Source of the DNA: Holophagaceae bacterium
Lineage (GTDB): Bacteria; Acidobacteriota; Holophagae; Holophagales; Holophagaceae
Assembly: GCA_017859955.1 (NCBI GenBank)
Contig: JAFNAB010000003.1
Location: 1-48,016 of the forward strand
Reading direction: 5' to 3'
DNA length: 48,016 nucleotides
Within the stretch, counting starts at the first letter, position 1; the number at the start of each line of letters is the position of its first letter. This document shows, piece by piece, positions 32,727 to 40,959 of the stretch. Made by a program: the position numbers and the translations under genes. Below the pieces are notes generated by a model. It saw nothing but the letters and a program-made list of their open reading frames with translations. It was not told the origin of the DNA and did not search any database.

Positions 32727-33574
32727 GGCTTCTCCTTGAGAGTGGTGGGTTGGGTTTTCTTGAATCCGTTCTGCTTGCCCAGGGCTTCCATGACGGCCTC
32801 ATGGACGGCCTGGGCCATAAGGTCCCCGATGCGGCTATGACCTCCGGGGTAGGTCACCAGGGGGCCGCCTGTGCCGGAGACGACGATCATGCTGTCCGTA
32901 CCGGTGCCCGTAGCCTGGACCCCCTTGGTGTAGCTGCTGGAGACATGCAAGTCCTCCAGGGCGGCCGTCTTGGCCTCGGTGGCCGTGATGATGGCCCGCG
33001 CGAGGCCACCGTCCGTCAGCCGGGCATTGGTGAGGATCAGGATGTTGATGGTGCCCGGCTTGGGCGCCCTGGCCTGAAGCGTGATGGGAAAGGCTGGATC
33101 TGGTTCGATGTAGGTCCCCTCATCCACGCCCGCCCTCAAAGCGTTGCCGCGGGCCCCCGCCGTAGCCAGGACTGTGACCGTGAATGGTGGGAAGGTGCGG
33201 GTCACGACCGCGCCGTTATCCATATCCGCGGCAGTGGCCATCATGGCCGTATCACCGGGACGTAGGCCCAGTCGACCCGCCATCTGCTCCTGGATCGTGC
33301 GGGCATAGACCTTGCCGCCCACCTCCTGGGGCGTCTTCATAGCCTCCTCGACTTGGAACCAGAGGGCGGGCTGAGCCGCGTGATTCCCCGCCGCCAGGAC
33401 ATCCAGGATGCCGTCGTTGGTGGAGATGGCCCGCCTGCGGGACGGGAACCTCACCACCAGCGTCTTCTCCCAGAGCCCGTTCCGTTCGGCTCGAACAATG
33501 GAAGCCTTGGCACCTAAAGACTCGGGAAGAACGGGAACGTCTAGTGCAAAAATATTGCACTTAAACTCAAACAT
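32723..33574 (-). CDS. cbiZ: Adenosylcobinamide amidohydrolase CbiZ
   Basis: CbiZ-family enzyme that hydrolyses the aminopropanol amide of adenosylcobinamide or of pseudocobalamin, giving adenosylcobyric acid for rebuilding with another lower ligand. Family features are VLATAGARGNALRAG, ITATEAKTAALEDLHV, VQATGTGTDSMIVVS and HSRIGDLMAQAVHEAVMEAL. The start is uncertain: I used the ATG at 33574 (283 aa), but no Shine-Dalgarno is clear. TTG 33637 and ATG 33613 lie upstream in AT-rich leader DNA, and homology to other CbiZ proteins only becomes firm about 30 residues in. It is the first gene after the minus-strand riboswitch. No cobU, cobS or cobT is in the window. Confidence 0.85.
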   Translation of the reverse strand: MFEFKCNIFALDVPVLPESLGAKASIVRAERNGLWEKTLVVRFPSRRRAISTNDGILDVLAAGNHAAQPALWFQVEEAMKTPQEVGGKVYARTIQEQMAGRLGLRPGDTAMMATAADMDNGAVVTRTFPPFTVTVLATAGARGNALRAGVDEGTYIEPDPAFPITLQARAPKPGTINILILTNARLTDGGLARAIITATEAKTAALEDLHVSSSYTKGVQATGTGTDSMIVVSGTGGPLVTYPGGHSRIGDLMAQAVHEAVMEALGKQNGFKKTQPTTLKEKP

Positions 33575-33824
33575 TACAAAAATATAACAAATCACCCTGA
33601 CTACACCAAACATCCTCAACAAACACCCCAAAATCAATATTTAAAATCAGCATAGCTTCGGCCGCCCCATGACCAACCGGGGCCCTGTCTGTCCCGTTAG
33701 TCTGCGAACGAATCAGCTGTCAGTCATGACTTTGACCCCCTGGTGTGGGGGGCAGGCAGAAGCGGGTACGAGCCAGACTCGCCCAGCCCCTCCGAGCCCT
33801 CGCGGAGTTGTATGGCTTAAACGC
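33575..33824 (-). promoter_or_regulatory. Leader between riboswitch and cbiZ (expression platform)
   Basis: About 250 bases without a gene. A hairpin with stem CTCCG/CGGAG lies at 33790-33808 just after the riboswitch, and the last ~90 bases are AT-rich. No clear terminator with a T-run is visible, so control could be translational or by a Rho-type mechanism. Confidence 0.4.
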
Positions 33825-34003
33825 TCAGGCAGGTCTCCTGGCTCACGGGTCTCAGAGGCTGGCTCCATCGCGGCTCCCCGTCTTCCCGACATTCCTGTCA
33901 GTGACGATGGGGGATACGCTTCCCGTTCACAGTGGCGGGACCGCGCCGGATTCTCACCGGCTTCCCTGTTGGGCCCTCACGGGCACCTGGGCGGACTATC
34001 AAT
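33825..34003 (-). ncRNA. Cobalamin riboswitch (leftward operon)
   Basis: On the minus strand the order of conserved elements is GGTGCCC, AGGGAAGCCGGTGAGAATCC, CCCGCCACTGT, CGGGAAG and the B12 box AGCCAGGAGACCTGCC (33828-33843). This matches the class of cobalamin aptamers (RF00174) including the GGTG-AATCC and CCCGC-ACTGT core. It precedes cbiZ and the nine-gene operon; high cobalamin should lower its expression. A sigma-70-type promoter at 34011-34040 would start transcription at the aptamer's 5' end. Confidence 0.93.
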
Positions 34004-34010
34004 CCTGGTC

Positions 34011-34040
34011 ATACTAATAATCCACCCGCGAGAGTGTCAA
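34011..34040 (-). promoter_or_regulatory. Sigma-70-type promoter for the leftward riboswitch operon
   Basis: On the minus strand TTGACA (perfect -35, 34035-34040), an 18-base spacer and TAGTAT (34011-34016, 5 of 6 matches to TATAAT). Transcription would begin near 34004, immediately before the aptamer. Position and quality are both convincing. Confidence 0.7.
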
Positions 34041-34121
34041 CGTTAAATTTCATCTAACAGAGCTTTTTCGTACACCCAAACCTTGCCACAAAAAAAGTGT
34101 TGCTAGTCATACCAGCGTGCT

Positions 34122-34305
34122 AAGGTGGTCCTACAATTTAGCGAAGGGTGTTCGGGAAGCCGGTGAGAGTCCGGCACTGCCCCGCAACGGTATGCGACGC
34201 GCCTATGGCGCGCGGCCAGCAGCCGAGACCACTGGGAAACCGGGAAGGACTCGGAGGATCCGCAAGGAACCAGCCAAATCGCAAGTCCGGAGACCGGCCC
34301 AGCGC
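34122..34305 (+). ncRNA. Cobalamin riboswitch (rightward operon)
   Basis: Second cobalamin aptamer, on the opposite strand. Elements in order: AAGGTGGTCC, GGGAAGCCGGTGAGAGTCC, the core GCCCCGCAACGG, ACTGGGAAACCGGGAAGG and the B12 box GCAAGTCCGGAGACCGGCCC (34281-34300). It precedes the binding protein, receptor, ABC, radical SAM and CobN genes. Downstream, a hairpin GGGCGGG/CCCGCCC (34327-34355) and a small stem around the ribosome-binding site may form the expression platform. Confidence 0.93.
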
Positions 34306-34326
34306 ATCAACCCCCGCCGAGGGAGC

Positions 34327-34384
34327 GGGCGGGAGGCACAGGTAGCCACCCGCCCATTTCTCGGCCCGCGCGAGGAGCCGCGAG
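34327..34384 (+). promoter_or_regulatory. Expression platform and ribosome-binding region of the rightward operon
   Basis: GGGCGGG (34327-34333) pairs with CCCGCCC (34349-34355), followed by ATTTCTC; then CTCG/CGAG flank the GAGGAG (34371-34376) that serves the start at 34385. Either weak termination or masking of the GAGGAG could be the switch output. I cannot tell which. Confidence 0.45.
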
Positions 34385-35659
34385 ATGGTTGCAAGTGGAC
34401 ACGGGTCAGGGCAGACAGGTCCGACCCCAAAGGGCTGGAAGTGGTGGATGAAGTGGGGCACTATCGCCCTCCTGTTCATCGGCCTCGCCTGGGGTTCCTT
34501 GCGAGTCGCGGGTGCGGTGGGCCATGCCCTCGGGAGAAGCGGTTCCGCCTCAGGCACCTCCCTCGCTCGGCAAGGAGGCCGGACCACCATCCGCCGCGCC
34601 CGGCGCTTCAGCCTGGAATACCGAGAGGATTGCAAGATCCTGCGGGTCAACCAGCCCTGGCAGGGCGCAACCCAGGGCTTCACCTACCAGCTCATCCCCA
34701 GGGGCAGCCACCCTAAGCATTTGGAGCCCGGAGCCCTCCTGGTAGAAATCCCGGTCAAACGAATCGTTCTGCTCGCCTCCACCCATCTCCCTGATTTTGT
34801 GACTCTCGATCGCATCGGGAGCGTAGTGGGAATTGCTGGTGGGCGACAGGTCTGCACCCAAGTGTTCATAGAGCGCCTCCAGAGTGGCCAAGTCCAGGAG
34901 ATCGCAGACAGTATCTCGGGCAGAGAGAAGCACCTCAACTATGACCGCCTCTTCACCCTGAAGCCCGATCTCGTCTTTGTCACAGGCACAGGGAATCCGA
35001 CCCTGGACCACCAGGAGAAACTGACAGAAGCTGGCTTCCAGGTGGCCCTTTGCGCCGACTCCATGGAGAACGAACCCCTCGGCCGGGCCGAGTGGATCAA
35101 GTTCATTGCGGCCTTTCTGGATTTGGATGAAAAGGCCGAGGCCCACTTTGCAGGGCTTGAGACTCGCTATGAGACGCAAAAAGCACTGGCATGCCGGGCG
35201 ACCCATCACCCCACGGTCCTCTGCGGCATGAACGCCCGGGGAACCTGGTTTGCGCCTGGCGGCGGAAGCTACGTAGCCACCTACATCCGAGACGCAGGAG
35301 CCGATTACGTCCTGGGCGACGACCCCCGCCCCGGCTATCGCCCCGTCAAGATCGACACGGTCTTGGACCGCGCCAAAAACGCGGAGTTCTGGATGCTCCA
35401 TATGACCGATAGCTCCTTGTCTTCCCTTCAGAACCTCAAGGACATCGATCCTCGCTGCACCCTTTTCCGGGCCTTCCGGGAAAGCAAGGTCTTCAACACC
35501 AACGCCCGCCTTGGCCCCCGAGGCGGCAGTGACTATTGGGAGAACGGGTCCGCGAATCCAGACCTGGTCCTGGCGGATCTCATCAGCATCTTCCACCCAG
35601 AACTCAAACCGGGCCACACCCTTCAATGGCACCTCTGGCTTTCCAATGGAGGCCACTGA
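34385..35659 (+). CDS. ABC transporter periplasmic binding protein, BtuF/FhuD-type (copy 1)
   Basis: 424-aa class III (long-helix) substrate-binding protein for metal chelates such as cobalamin, siderophores or heme. The N-terminus has a long uncleaved-looking membrane segment (about 23-45, WGTIALLFIGLAWGSLRVAG) instead of a lipobox, so it may be anchored in the inner membrane. The binding domains contain FVTLDRIGSVVGIAGG, FTLKPDLVFVTGTGNP, MENEPLGRAEWIKFIAAFLD and WFAPGGGSYVATYIRDAGADYVLGDD. It is first behind the riboswitch, with GAGGAG upstream, and overlaps the next gene by one base. Copy 2 is a close paralog. Confidence 0.87.
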   Translation: MVASGHGSGQTGPTPKGWKWWMKWGTIALLFIGLAWGSLRVAGAVGHALGRSGSASGTSLARQGGRTTIRRARRFSLEYREDCKILRVNQPWQGATQGFTYQLIPRGSHPKHLEPGALLVEIPVKRIVLLASTHLPDFVTLDRIGSVVGIAGGRQVCTQVFIERLQSGQVQEIADSISGREKHLNYDRLFTLKPDLVFVTGTGNPTLDHQEKLTEAGFQVALCADSMENEPLGRAEWIKFIAAFLDLDEKAEAHFAGLETRYETQKALACRATHHPTVLCGMNARGTWFAPGGGSYVATYIRDAGADYVLGDDPRPGYRPVKIDTVLDRAKNAEFWMLHMTDSSLSSLQNLKDIDPRCTLFRAFRESKVFNTNARLGPRGGSDYWENGSANPDLVLADLISIFHPELKPGHTLQWHLWLSNGGH

Positions 35660-36903
35660 TGACGCCTGGAAGAGGAAGATTCTGGGCCCGCTGGGCAGGA
35701 CTGGCACTCCTGGGTTTGGTTTTAGCCTGGGGCTTTCTGAGGGTGGCGGGCGCTGTATCGAATGTCCTTCATGGTTTCCGAGAGAAACCAGGATCTGCAT
35801 CCTCAATCAGACAGACGGGCCGAGCCACCATCCGCCACGCCAAACGATTCACCCTGGAATATCGGGATGACTGCAAGATCATCCGGGTCAATCAGCCCTG
35901 GAGGGGGGCGAAAGAAACTTTCCTCTACCAACTCGTGCCCAGGGGCAGTCACCCGCAAACGGTGGAGCCCGGCGCCCTCCTGGTGGAGACCCCCATCCGG
36001 AGTATTGTCCTGCTCACGACCTCCAGCCTCCCATCCTTCGTGACACTTGGCAGGGTCGAGGTGGTGCAAGGGGTGGCGGGAACCGCTCATGTCACCACAC
36101 CCGCATTCACGGATCGTATCCGAAGCGGACAGGTCCAGGAGGTCTCCAATGGCGCTTCGGGGATGAACAAGGTGCTCGACTATGACCGACTGTTCACCCT
36201 CAACCCCGACCTGATCCTGACAAGCGGCACCGGGGATGCCTCCCTGGACAGGCATCAGAAACTGGGAGAGGCAGGCTTCAGGGTCGCCCTCTGTGCGGAT
36301 TACATGGAGAACGAGCCCCTGGGACGCGCCGAATGGATCAAATTCGTCGCAGCCTTCCTGGATCGGGATGCTGAGGCCGAGGCGCACTTCGAAAAGCTGG
36401 AAGCCCGCTACATGGCCCAGAAAACCCTTACCCAGCAAGCATTTCGCCGCCCAACGGTCCTCTGCGAGATGGACTACCGGGGCTCCTGGTATGCCCCAGG
36501 AGGCGGCAGCTACCTCGCAGCTTTTTTTCGGGATGCCGGGGCCACCTATCTCCTGGGAGATGACCCCAACCCAGGCAGCCGCCCTCTCAAGATCGAGATG
36601 GTCCTGGATCGCGCCAGGGACGCCGACTTCTGGATGCTCCACATGACCGGAAGTTCCCTGCACACGCTTCAGGAGATGAAGGACACGGACCCGCGGTACA
36701 CCCTCTTCAAGGCCTTCCGGGAGGGCAAGGTCTTCACGACCGGTGCCCGCCGGGGCCCTCGGGGCGGGAGCGACTACTGGGAAAACGGAACAGCCAACCC
36801 GGATCTGGTGCTGGCGGATCTCATCGCCATTTTCCACCCCGAACTTCTGCCGAACCATGCCCTTTACTGGCACGCATGGCTGAAACCTTTGGCGCACCCA
36901 TGA
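35659..36903 (+). CDS. ABC transporter periplasmic binding protein, BtuF/FhuD-type (copy 2)
   Basis: 414-aa paralog of the preceding gene with the same plan: N-terminal membrane segment (about 10-32, WAGLALLGLVLAWGFLRVAG), the shared RRFSLEY/KRFTLEYRDDCKI region and the same MENEPLGRAEWIKF and YAPGGGSYLAAFFRDAGA motifs. By eye well over half of the residues are identical. The ATG shares its A with the stop of copy 1 and follows GGAGG. The duplication may allow two ligands or two states of one ligand to be bound. Its stop overlaps the next receptor start. Confidence 0.87.
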   Translation: MTPGRGRFWARWAGLALLGLVLAWGFLRVAGAVSNVLHGFREKPGSASSIRQTGRATIRHAKRFTLEYRDDCKIIRVNQPWRGAKETFLYQLVPRGSHPQTVEPGALLVETPIRSIVLLTTSSLPSFVTLGRVEVVQGVAGTAHVTTPAFTDRIRSGQVQEVSNGASGMNKVLDYDRLFTLNPDLILTSGTGDASLDRHQKLGEAGFRVALCADYMENEPLGRAEWIKFVAAFLDRDAEAEAHFEKLEARYMAQKTLTQQAFRRPTVLCEMDYRGSWYAPGGGSYLAAFFRDAGATYLLGDDPNPGSRPLKIEMVLDRARDADFWMLHMTGSSLHTLQEMKDTDPRYTLFKAFREGKVFTTGARRGPRGGSDYWENGTANPDLVLADLIAIFHPELLPNHALYWHAWLKPLAHP

Positions 36904-38786
36904 ATCTTTTCCAACCCAAAAGGAACAATAAAATCATGTCCCAAAGCCATCCATGCATGACGCTTGCTTTGGCGGGTCTGTCTGTCGCCGTAGGCGCCGA
37001 GGAACCCCAGACCATGGCCCCCGTCGTGGTCACCGCCGATAAGCTTCTGACGGAATACGTCCAGAACCACCCCCAGGATGTAAAACAGGTCAGTCGTGCC
37101 GAAATTATTCAACGGAACCTCCCGAACGTCGAGGAAGTCCTCAAGACCATGCCGGGCGTGGATGTTCAACCCTCTCCTGGCACGGGTTCTCGCGTCTCCA
37201 TTCGGGGTTCAGGCAAAACGGGGGGAGTGCTGATCCTGCTCAACGGTCGCCCCCTCAATAGCAACCTGTACGGCAACCAGGATCTCAGCGCTATCCCAGT
37301 CGATATCATCGATTCAGTGACCGTCTTCAAGCCCCCCGTGCCCGTGTGGCTTGGCCCCGGCGGGAGTGACGGCGTCATCAATATTGTCACCCGGGAAAGG
37401 ACCGCTGAAAAGAAAGGCCAGACCAAGACCAATGTCAAACTGGGGGGCGGCTCCTATGGCCAAGCCGAAGGCAGCATCAGCCATGCCCTTCAGGCTGCCG
37501 GGGGCAGCCTTCTGCTGACCGCCAACGGCAACCATCGGGATGGCAAGCGGCAGAACAGCGACCGGACAGATGGCAGCCTGGGAGCATTCTGGAGTCGAAG
37601 CCAGCCGGGGAGCGCCAAATACGAGGTAAACACCCGGTATTTCGACTCCGAAGCGGGATCCTCAGGACCAGCGGACAACCTCACGCCAGAAGCCCGCCAA
37701 CGCTATAGCAAGGGTTCTTTGGACACGCGCGTCTCCGGCCTGCTGGGAGACAAGGGCACCTATGCGATGAACCTCTATGGGGATGCCACAACCCTCAAGG
37801 ACCGCTCCCAGGAGGGGCCGACCTATACCCTTAATGATCGCAAGGTCGGTCTCAAGTCCGAGGTCGCCCTGACAGAAGCCCAGGGGGCCTGGGAGATGCG
37901 CATCAGCGGCCTGCTGGAGGGCGATGCCATGGATCACACCCTGGCAGGAGAGCACGGGCGCAGTACCGCCATGCTGGGGAGTCAGTACGACCGCAGGATG
38001 GGAAAATGGACCGCCAGTCTGGGGCTCAAGGGCACTCAGATCACAGGCTTTGGCTTCAATCCAGGCATGACTGTGGGACTCGGCCTGGGCCTCACCGACC
38101 ACCTCCTCCTTCGGGGCCGCAGCGGCTATACCGTGAATGCCCCGACCTTCGAGCAGCTCTACCAGAGCAGCCACGGTTCGGTGGACCAGACCAGGGGCAA
38201 TCCAAACCTCCGGGAGGAAAAGATCTGGTCCCACGAGTTGGGATTCGAGTACCGACAGGCCAAGACCTTCTTCTTCCAGTTCAGCCTCTTCAGAACGGAC
38301 ACCCGGGACCTCATCAGCGCCATGCGGGGTGCGGACCTGATCTATCGCCCGGTAAACCTGGACAAGGCCATGCGGCAGGGTGTCGAAATGTCCTGGAAAG
38401 AGGCCTGGGAAAGCGGCTGGCAGGGGGAAATGAATCTGATTCTCCAGGACTCCAAGAACAGCGATACCGGGGCAGACCTGCCCTACACCCCGAAGATCAA
38501 GGCCAAGACGACCGCCCAGTACAGCCTGAAGGCCGCCAAGACCCGCTTGGAGGCATCCTTGCGGTACGAGGGTGCGCGTTTCACTTCGCGGGAGAACCTC
38601 CCGGCCCAAAACCTCCACGGCTACACCTGCATGGACTTGAGCCTCACTCAGCCCTTTACCTTCCGAGGCCTTTCCTTGGACTGGTACCTCCGGGTTAACA
38701 ACCTCTTCAATACTTCCTTTGAATCTCATCAGGGCTACCCAGACGACGGGTTCCGCCTGAATTCGGGGCTCCAGGCCCGCTGGTGA
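36900..38786 (+). CDS. TonB-dependent receptor (second cobalamin-regulated receptor)
   Basis: 628-aa outer-membrane receptor. After a signal peptide (cleavage near GAEE) come VVVTAD as TonB-box-like sequence, a plug (about 55-175; VSIRGSGKTGGVLILLNGRPLN, VDIIDSVTVFKPPVPVWLGPGGSDGVINIVTRE) and a barrel ending in ...LNSGLQARW. The plug lacks the usual GPxSxLYG wording, so its cargo may differ from that of the BtuB-like receptor. I used the ATG at 36900, which overlaps the previous stop (ATGA); an alternative ATG at 36936 has AAAGGA upstream but a short signal peptide. Between the binding proteins and the permease, it fits an uptake operon. Confidence 0.86.
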   Translation: MNLFQPKRNNKIMSQSHPCMTLALAGLSVAVGAEEPQTMAPVVVTADKLLTEYVQNHPQDVKQVSRAEIIQRNLPNVEEVLKTMPGVDVQPSPGTGSRVSIRGSGKTGGVLILLNGRPLNSNLYGNQDLSAIPVDIIDSVTVFKPPVPVWLGPGGSDGVINIVTRERTAEKKGQTKTNVKLGGGSYGQAEGSISHALQAAGGSLLLTANGNHRDGKRQNSDRTDGSLGAFWSRSQPGSAKYEVNTRYFDSEAGSSGPADNLTPEARQRYSKGSLDTRVSGLLGDKGTYAMNLYGDATTLKDRSQEGPTYTLNDRKVGLKSEVALTEAQGAWEMRISGLLEGDAMDHTLAGEHGRSTAMLGSQYDRRMGKWTASLGLKGTQITGFGFNPGMTVGLGLGLTDHLLLRGRSGYTVNAPTFEQLYQSSHGSVDQTRGNPNLREEKIWSHELGFEYRQAKTFFFQFSLFRTDTRDLISAMRGADLIYRPVNLDKAMRQGVEMSWKEAWESGWQGEMNLILQDSKNSDTGADLPYTPKIKAKTTAQYSLKAAKTRLEASLRYEGARFTSRENLPAQNLHGYTCMDLSLTQPFTFRGLSLDWYLRVNNLFNTSFESHQGYPDDGFRLNSGLQARW

Positions 38787-38860
38787 GGATTGAATGAAAC
38801 GTTCTCTTCAGAAGGCATCTTTGCTGCTTGGCTTCCTTACCTTTCCCAGAGCGTGAATGC

Positions 38861-39943
38861 ATGAACAAGATCGGCCTTCTCCCCTCGGGGGGACACCCTT
38901 GTCTACACCGGCTATGGGGCCTTGCCTGGGTCCTGTTACCCATCCTGGTCCTCTTCATCTTTGCCCTGGAACTCTGCCTGGGGTCCATTTCCATTCCCCC
39001 CGGGAAAGTCTTTTCCATCCTCCTGGGAGATGGGCAGGCGCCGGAGGCTTGGCGCAACATCATCCTCCTCTTCCGCCTGCCCAGGGCCATCACAGCCACC
39101 CTGGCCGGGGCAGCCCTGGGCATGGCGGGCCTCCAGATGCAGACCCTCTTTCGCAACCCCTTGGCGGACCCCTTTGTCCTGGGCATCAACTCTGGAGCCA
39201 GCCTGGGGGTGGCCCTGGTGGTCATGTCGGCGGGGGCGGTGGGCTGGACGGCCAGCGTGGCACAGGTGGCAGGAGCGGGGTTCTCTCTCATTGTGGCCTC
39301 CAGCCTGGGTTCCATGGCCGTCATGAGCCTGATCCTGGTCGTTGCCCGCAAAGTCGAGAGCAGTCTGACCCTACTCATCGTGGGCATCATGGCGGGCTAC
39401 CTGGCCAGCAGCATCGTGACCATCCTCATGCACTTCTCCCAGGAGCAGCAGCTTCAGCGCTATATCGGCTGGACCTTCGGCTCTTTCGGGGGTGTCACCT
39501 GGAGCCATCTGCGAATCTTCGCCCCGGCGGTGCTCTTCTCGGGCCTCTTGGCCTGGAGTCAAGCCAAGGCCATGAATGCCCTGCTCTTGGGCGAAGGCTA
39601 TGCCCGAAGCATGGGCCTGGCAGTGCGCCGCTCCCGCTTCCTTCTCATCCTAAGCTCCTCTGTCCTGGCGGGGAGCGTAACCGCCTATTGCGGCCCCATC
39701 GGTTTCCTCGGCATTGCCGTGCCCCATCTGGCACGCATGCTCATGCGCACTACGGATCACCATGTGCTCGCCCCCACGGTGCTGCTCATGGGGGCTGGGC
39801 TGGCCCTGGCGGCAGACCTTATCGCCCAGGCCCCGGGAACAAGCACGGCCCTTCCCCTCAACGCCATCACCTCCCTCCTGGGGGCACCTTTCGTCCTGGG
39901 AGTCGTTCTGCGCCGTCGTCAGGTGCTGGAGGCCGGAGCATGA
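38861..39943 (+). CDS. ABC transporter permease, FecCD/BtuC family
   Basis: 360-aa inner-membrane permease with about ten helices. The hallmark AGLQMQTLFRNPLADPFVLGINSGASLG is near residues 88-115, and CGPIGFLGIAVPHLARML (about 265-282) is the loop that contacts the ATPase. It imports cobalamin, iron-siderophore or heme-type ligands with the ATPase encoded next. The chosen ATG at 38861 has only a weak Shine-Dalgarno; a TTG at 38828 is possible. It overlaps the ATPase gene by four bases (ATGA). Confidence 0.92.
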   Translation: MNKIGLLPSGGHPCLHRLWGLAWVLLPILVLFIFALELCLGSISIPPGKVFSILLGDGQAPEAWRNIILLFRLPRAITATLAGAALGMAGLQMQTLFRNPLADPFVLGINSGASLGVALVVMSAGAVGWTASVAQVAGAGFSLIVASSLGSMAVMSLILVVARKVESSLTLLIVGIMAGYLASSIVTILMHFSQEQQLQRYIGWTFGSFGGVTWSHLRIFAPAVLFSGLLAWSQAKAMNALLLGEGYARSMGLAVRRSRFLLILSSSVLAGSVTAYCGPIGFLGIAVPHLARMLMRTTDHHVLAPTVLLMGAGLALAADLIAQAPGTSTALPLNAITSLLGAPFVLGVVLRRRQVLEAGA

Positions 39944-40959
39944 ACCCATCTGCACTGCTGGAACTCCGAAACCTCGGCATCGGCTACCGCATGGGGGCTC
40001 ACCGGGACCGGGTTGTGGCCAAGAATCTGGATCTGGGCCTGCACGCCGGATCCTTCGTCTGCCTTCTGGGCCCCAATGGGGCCGGAAAGTCCACGCTGAT
40101 CCGGACCCTCACGGGGCTACAGCCCCCCCTCGAAGGGGAGGTTCTGCTTGAGGGCACCCCTATCGGTTCCTTCAAACCCAAGGCCCTGGCTCAGCGCATG
40201 AGTCTGGTGCTGACCCAGCGAGTCCCTGTGGGCAACATGCCGGTCTGGTCCATGGTCGCCATGGGACGCCATCCCCACACGGGTTGGTCGGGCCGCCTGG
40301 GGCACGATGACGAAACGGCCATTGAGGACGCCATTGCCTCGGTCGGCCTGGAGCCCCTGGCCTTCCGCCCCGTCAGCGAGCTCTCCGACGGGGAGCGCCA
40401 GAAGGCCATGATCGCCCGCGCTCTGGCCCAGGACCCCAAGATCATGATCCTGGACGAGGCTACGGCCTTCCTGGATCTGCCTCGGCGGGTGGAGCTGATG
40501 GACCTGCTGCGGAATCTGGCCCGACAAAAGCACAGGGTCATTCTCCTTTCCTCCCATGACCTTGAGCTATCCCTGCGGAGTGCCGACCGCCTCTGGCTCC
40601 TCTCACCGTCTGGCCAGCTTCGCGACGGCGTCCCGGAGGATCTGGTGCTGGATGGCGGTTTCGCCGAGACATTCCAAAGCTGTGGCCTCTCCTTTGACCC
40701 CCAGCGAGGGGCCTTTCACCTGGATCGCCCCTGCCAGGGCCAAGTCTCCTTGGAGGGAGAGGGGGTGGCCAGCCACTGGACCCGCCGCGCCCTGGAACGG
40801 GCAGGATTCCAAATCGGCGAGCAGGGGGGTTCCTCCCTGCATATCCGGCTCCTCACATCCGAGGGAGAGGGGCTGAACTGGGAGATCGCTGGAAGCCCTT
40901 CCTGCTCAGGGAACAGCGTTGAAGAGCTCCTCAACACTCTGGAGGCTGTCCATGAATAG
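39940..40959 (+). CDS. ABC transporter ATPase, BtuD/FecE family, with C-terminal extension
   Basis: 339-aa ATPase. Walker A GPNGAGKST is at residues 44-52, the signature is LSDGERQK (Asp in place of the second Gly of LSGGQ), Walker B is KIMILDEAT and the switch His is in SSHD. The core ends near residue 260. The remaining ~75 residues (RGAFHLDRPC onward to VEELLNTLEAVHE) are an extra domain that I do not recognise; it has the look of a small alpha/beta regulatory domain. Overlaps the permease and the nitrilase-family gene. Confidence 0.92.
   Translation: MNPSALLELRNLGIGYRMGAHRDRVVAKNLDLGLHAGSFVCLLGPNGAGKSTLIRTLTGLQPPLEGEVLLEGTPIGSFKPKALAQRMSLVLTQRVPVGNMPVWSMVAMGRHPHTGWSGRLGHDDETAIEDAIASVGLEPLAFRPVSELSDGERQKAMIARALAQDPKIMILDEATAFLDLPRRVELMDLLRNLARQKHRVILLSSHDLELSLRSADRLWLLSPSGQLRDGVPEDLVLDGGFAETFQSCGLSFDPQRGAFHLDRPCQGQVSLEGEGVASHWTRRALERAGFQIGEQGGSSLHIRLLTSEGEGLNWEIAGSPSCSGNSVEELLNTLEAVHE

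Noticed and set aside
34117-34716. 199-codon frame across the plus-strand riboswitch
   Set aside because: It runs through the conserved aptamer and into the binding protein in another frame; not a plausible gene.
38857-39939. Upstream extension of the ABC ATPase frame
   Set aside because: It is the out-of-frame shadow of the permease gene; the ATPase begins at 39940 with the ATGA overlap.
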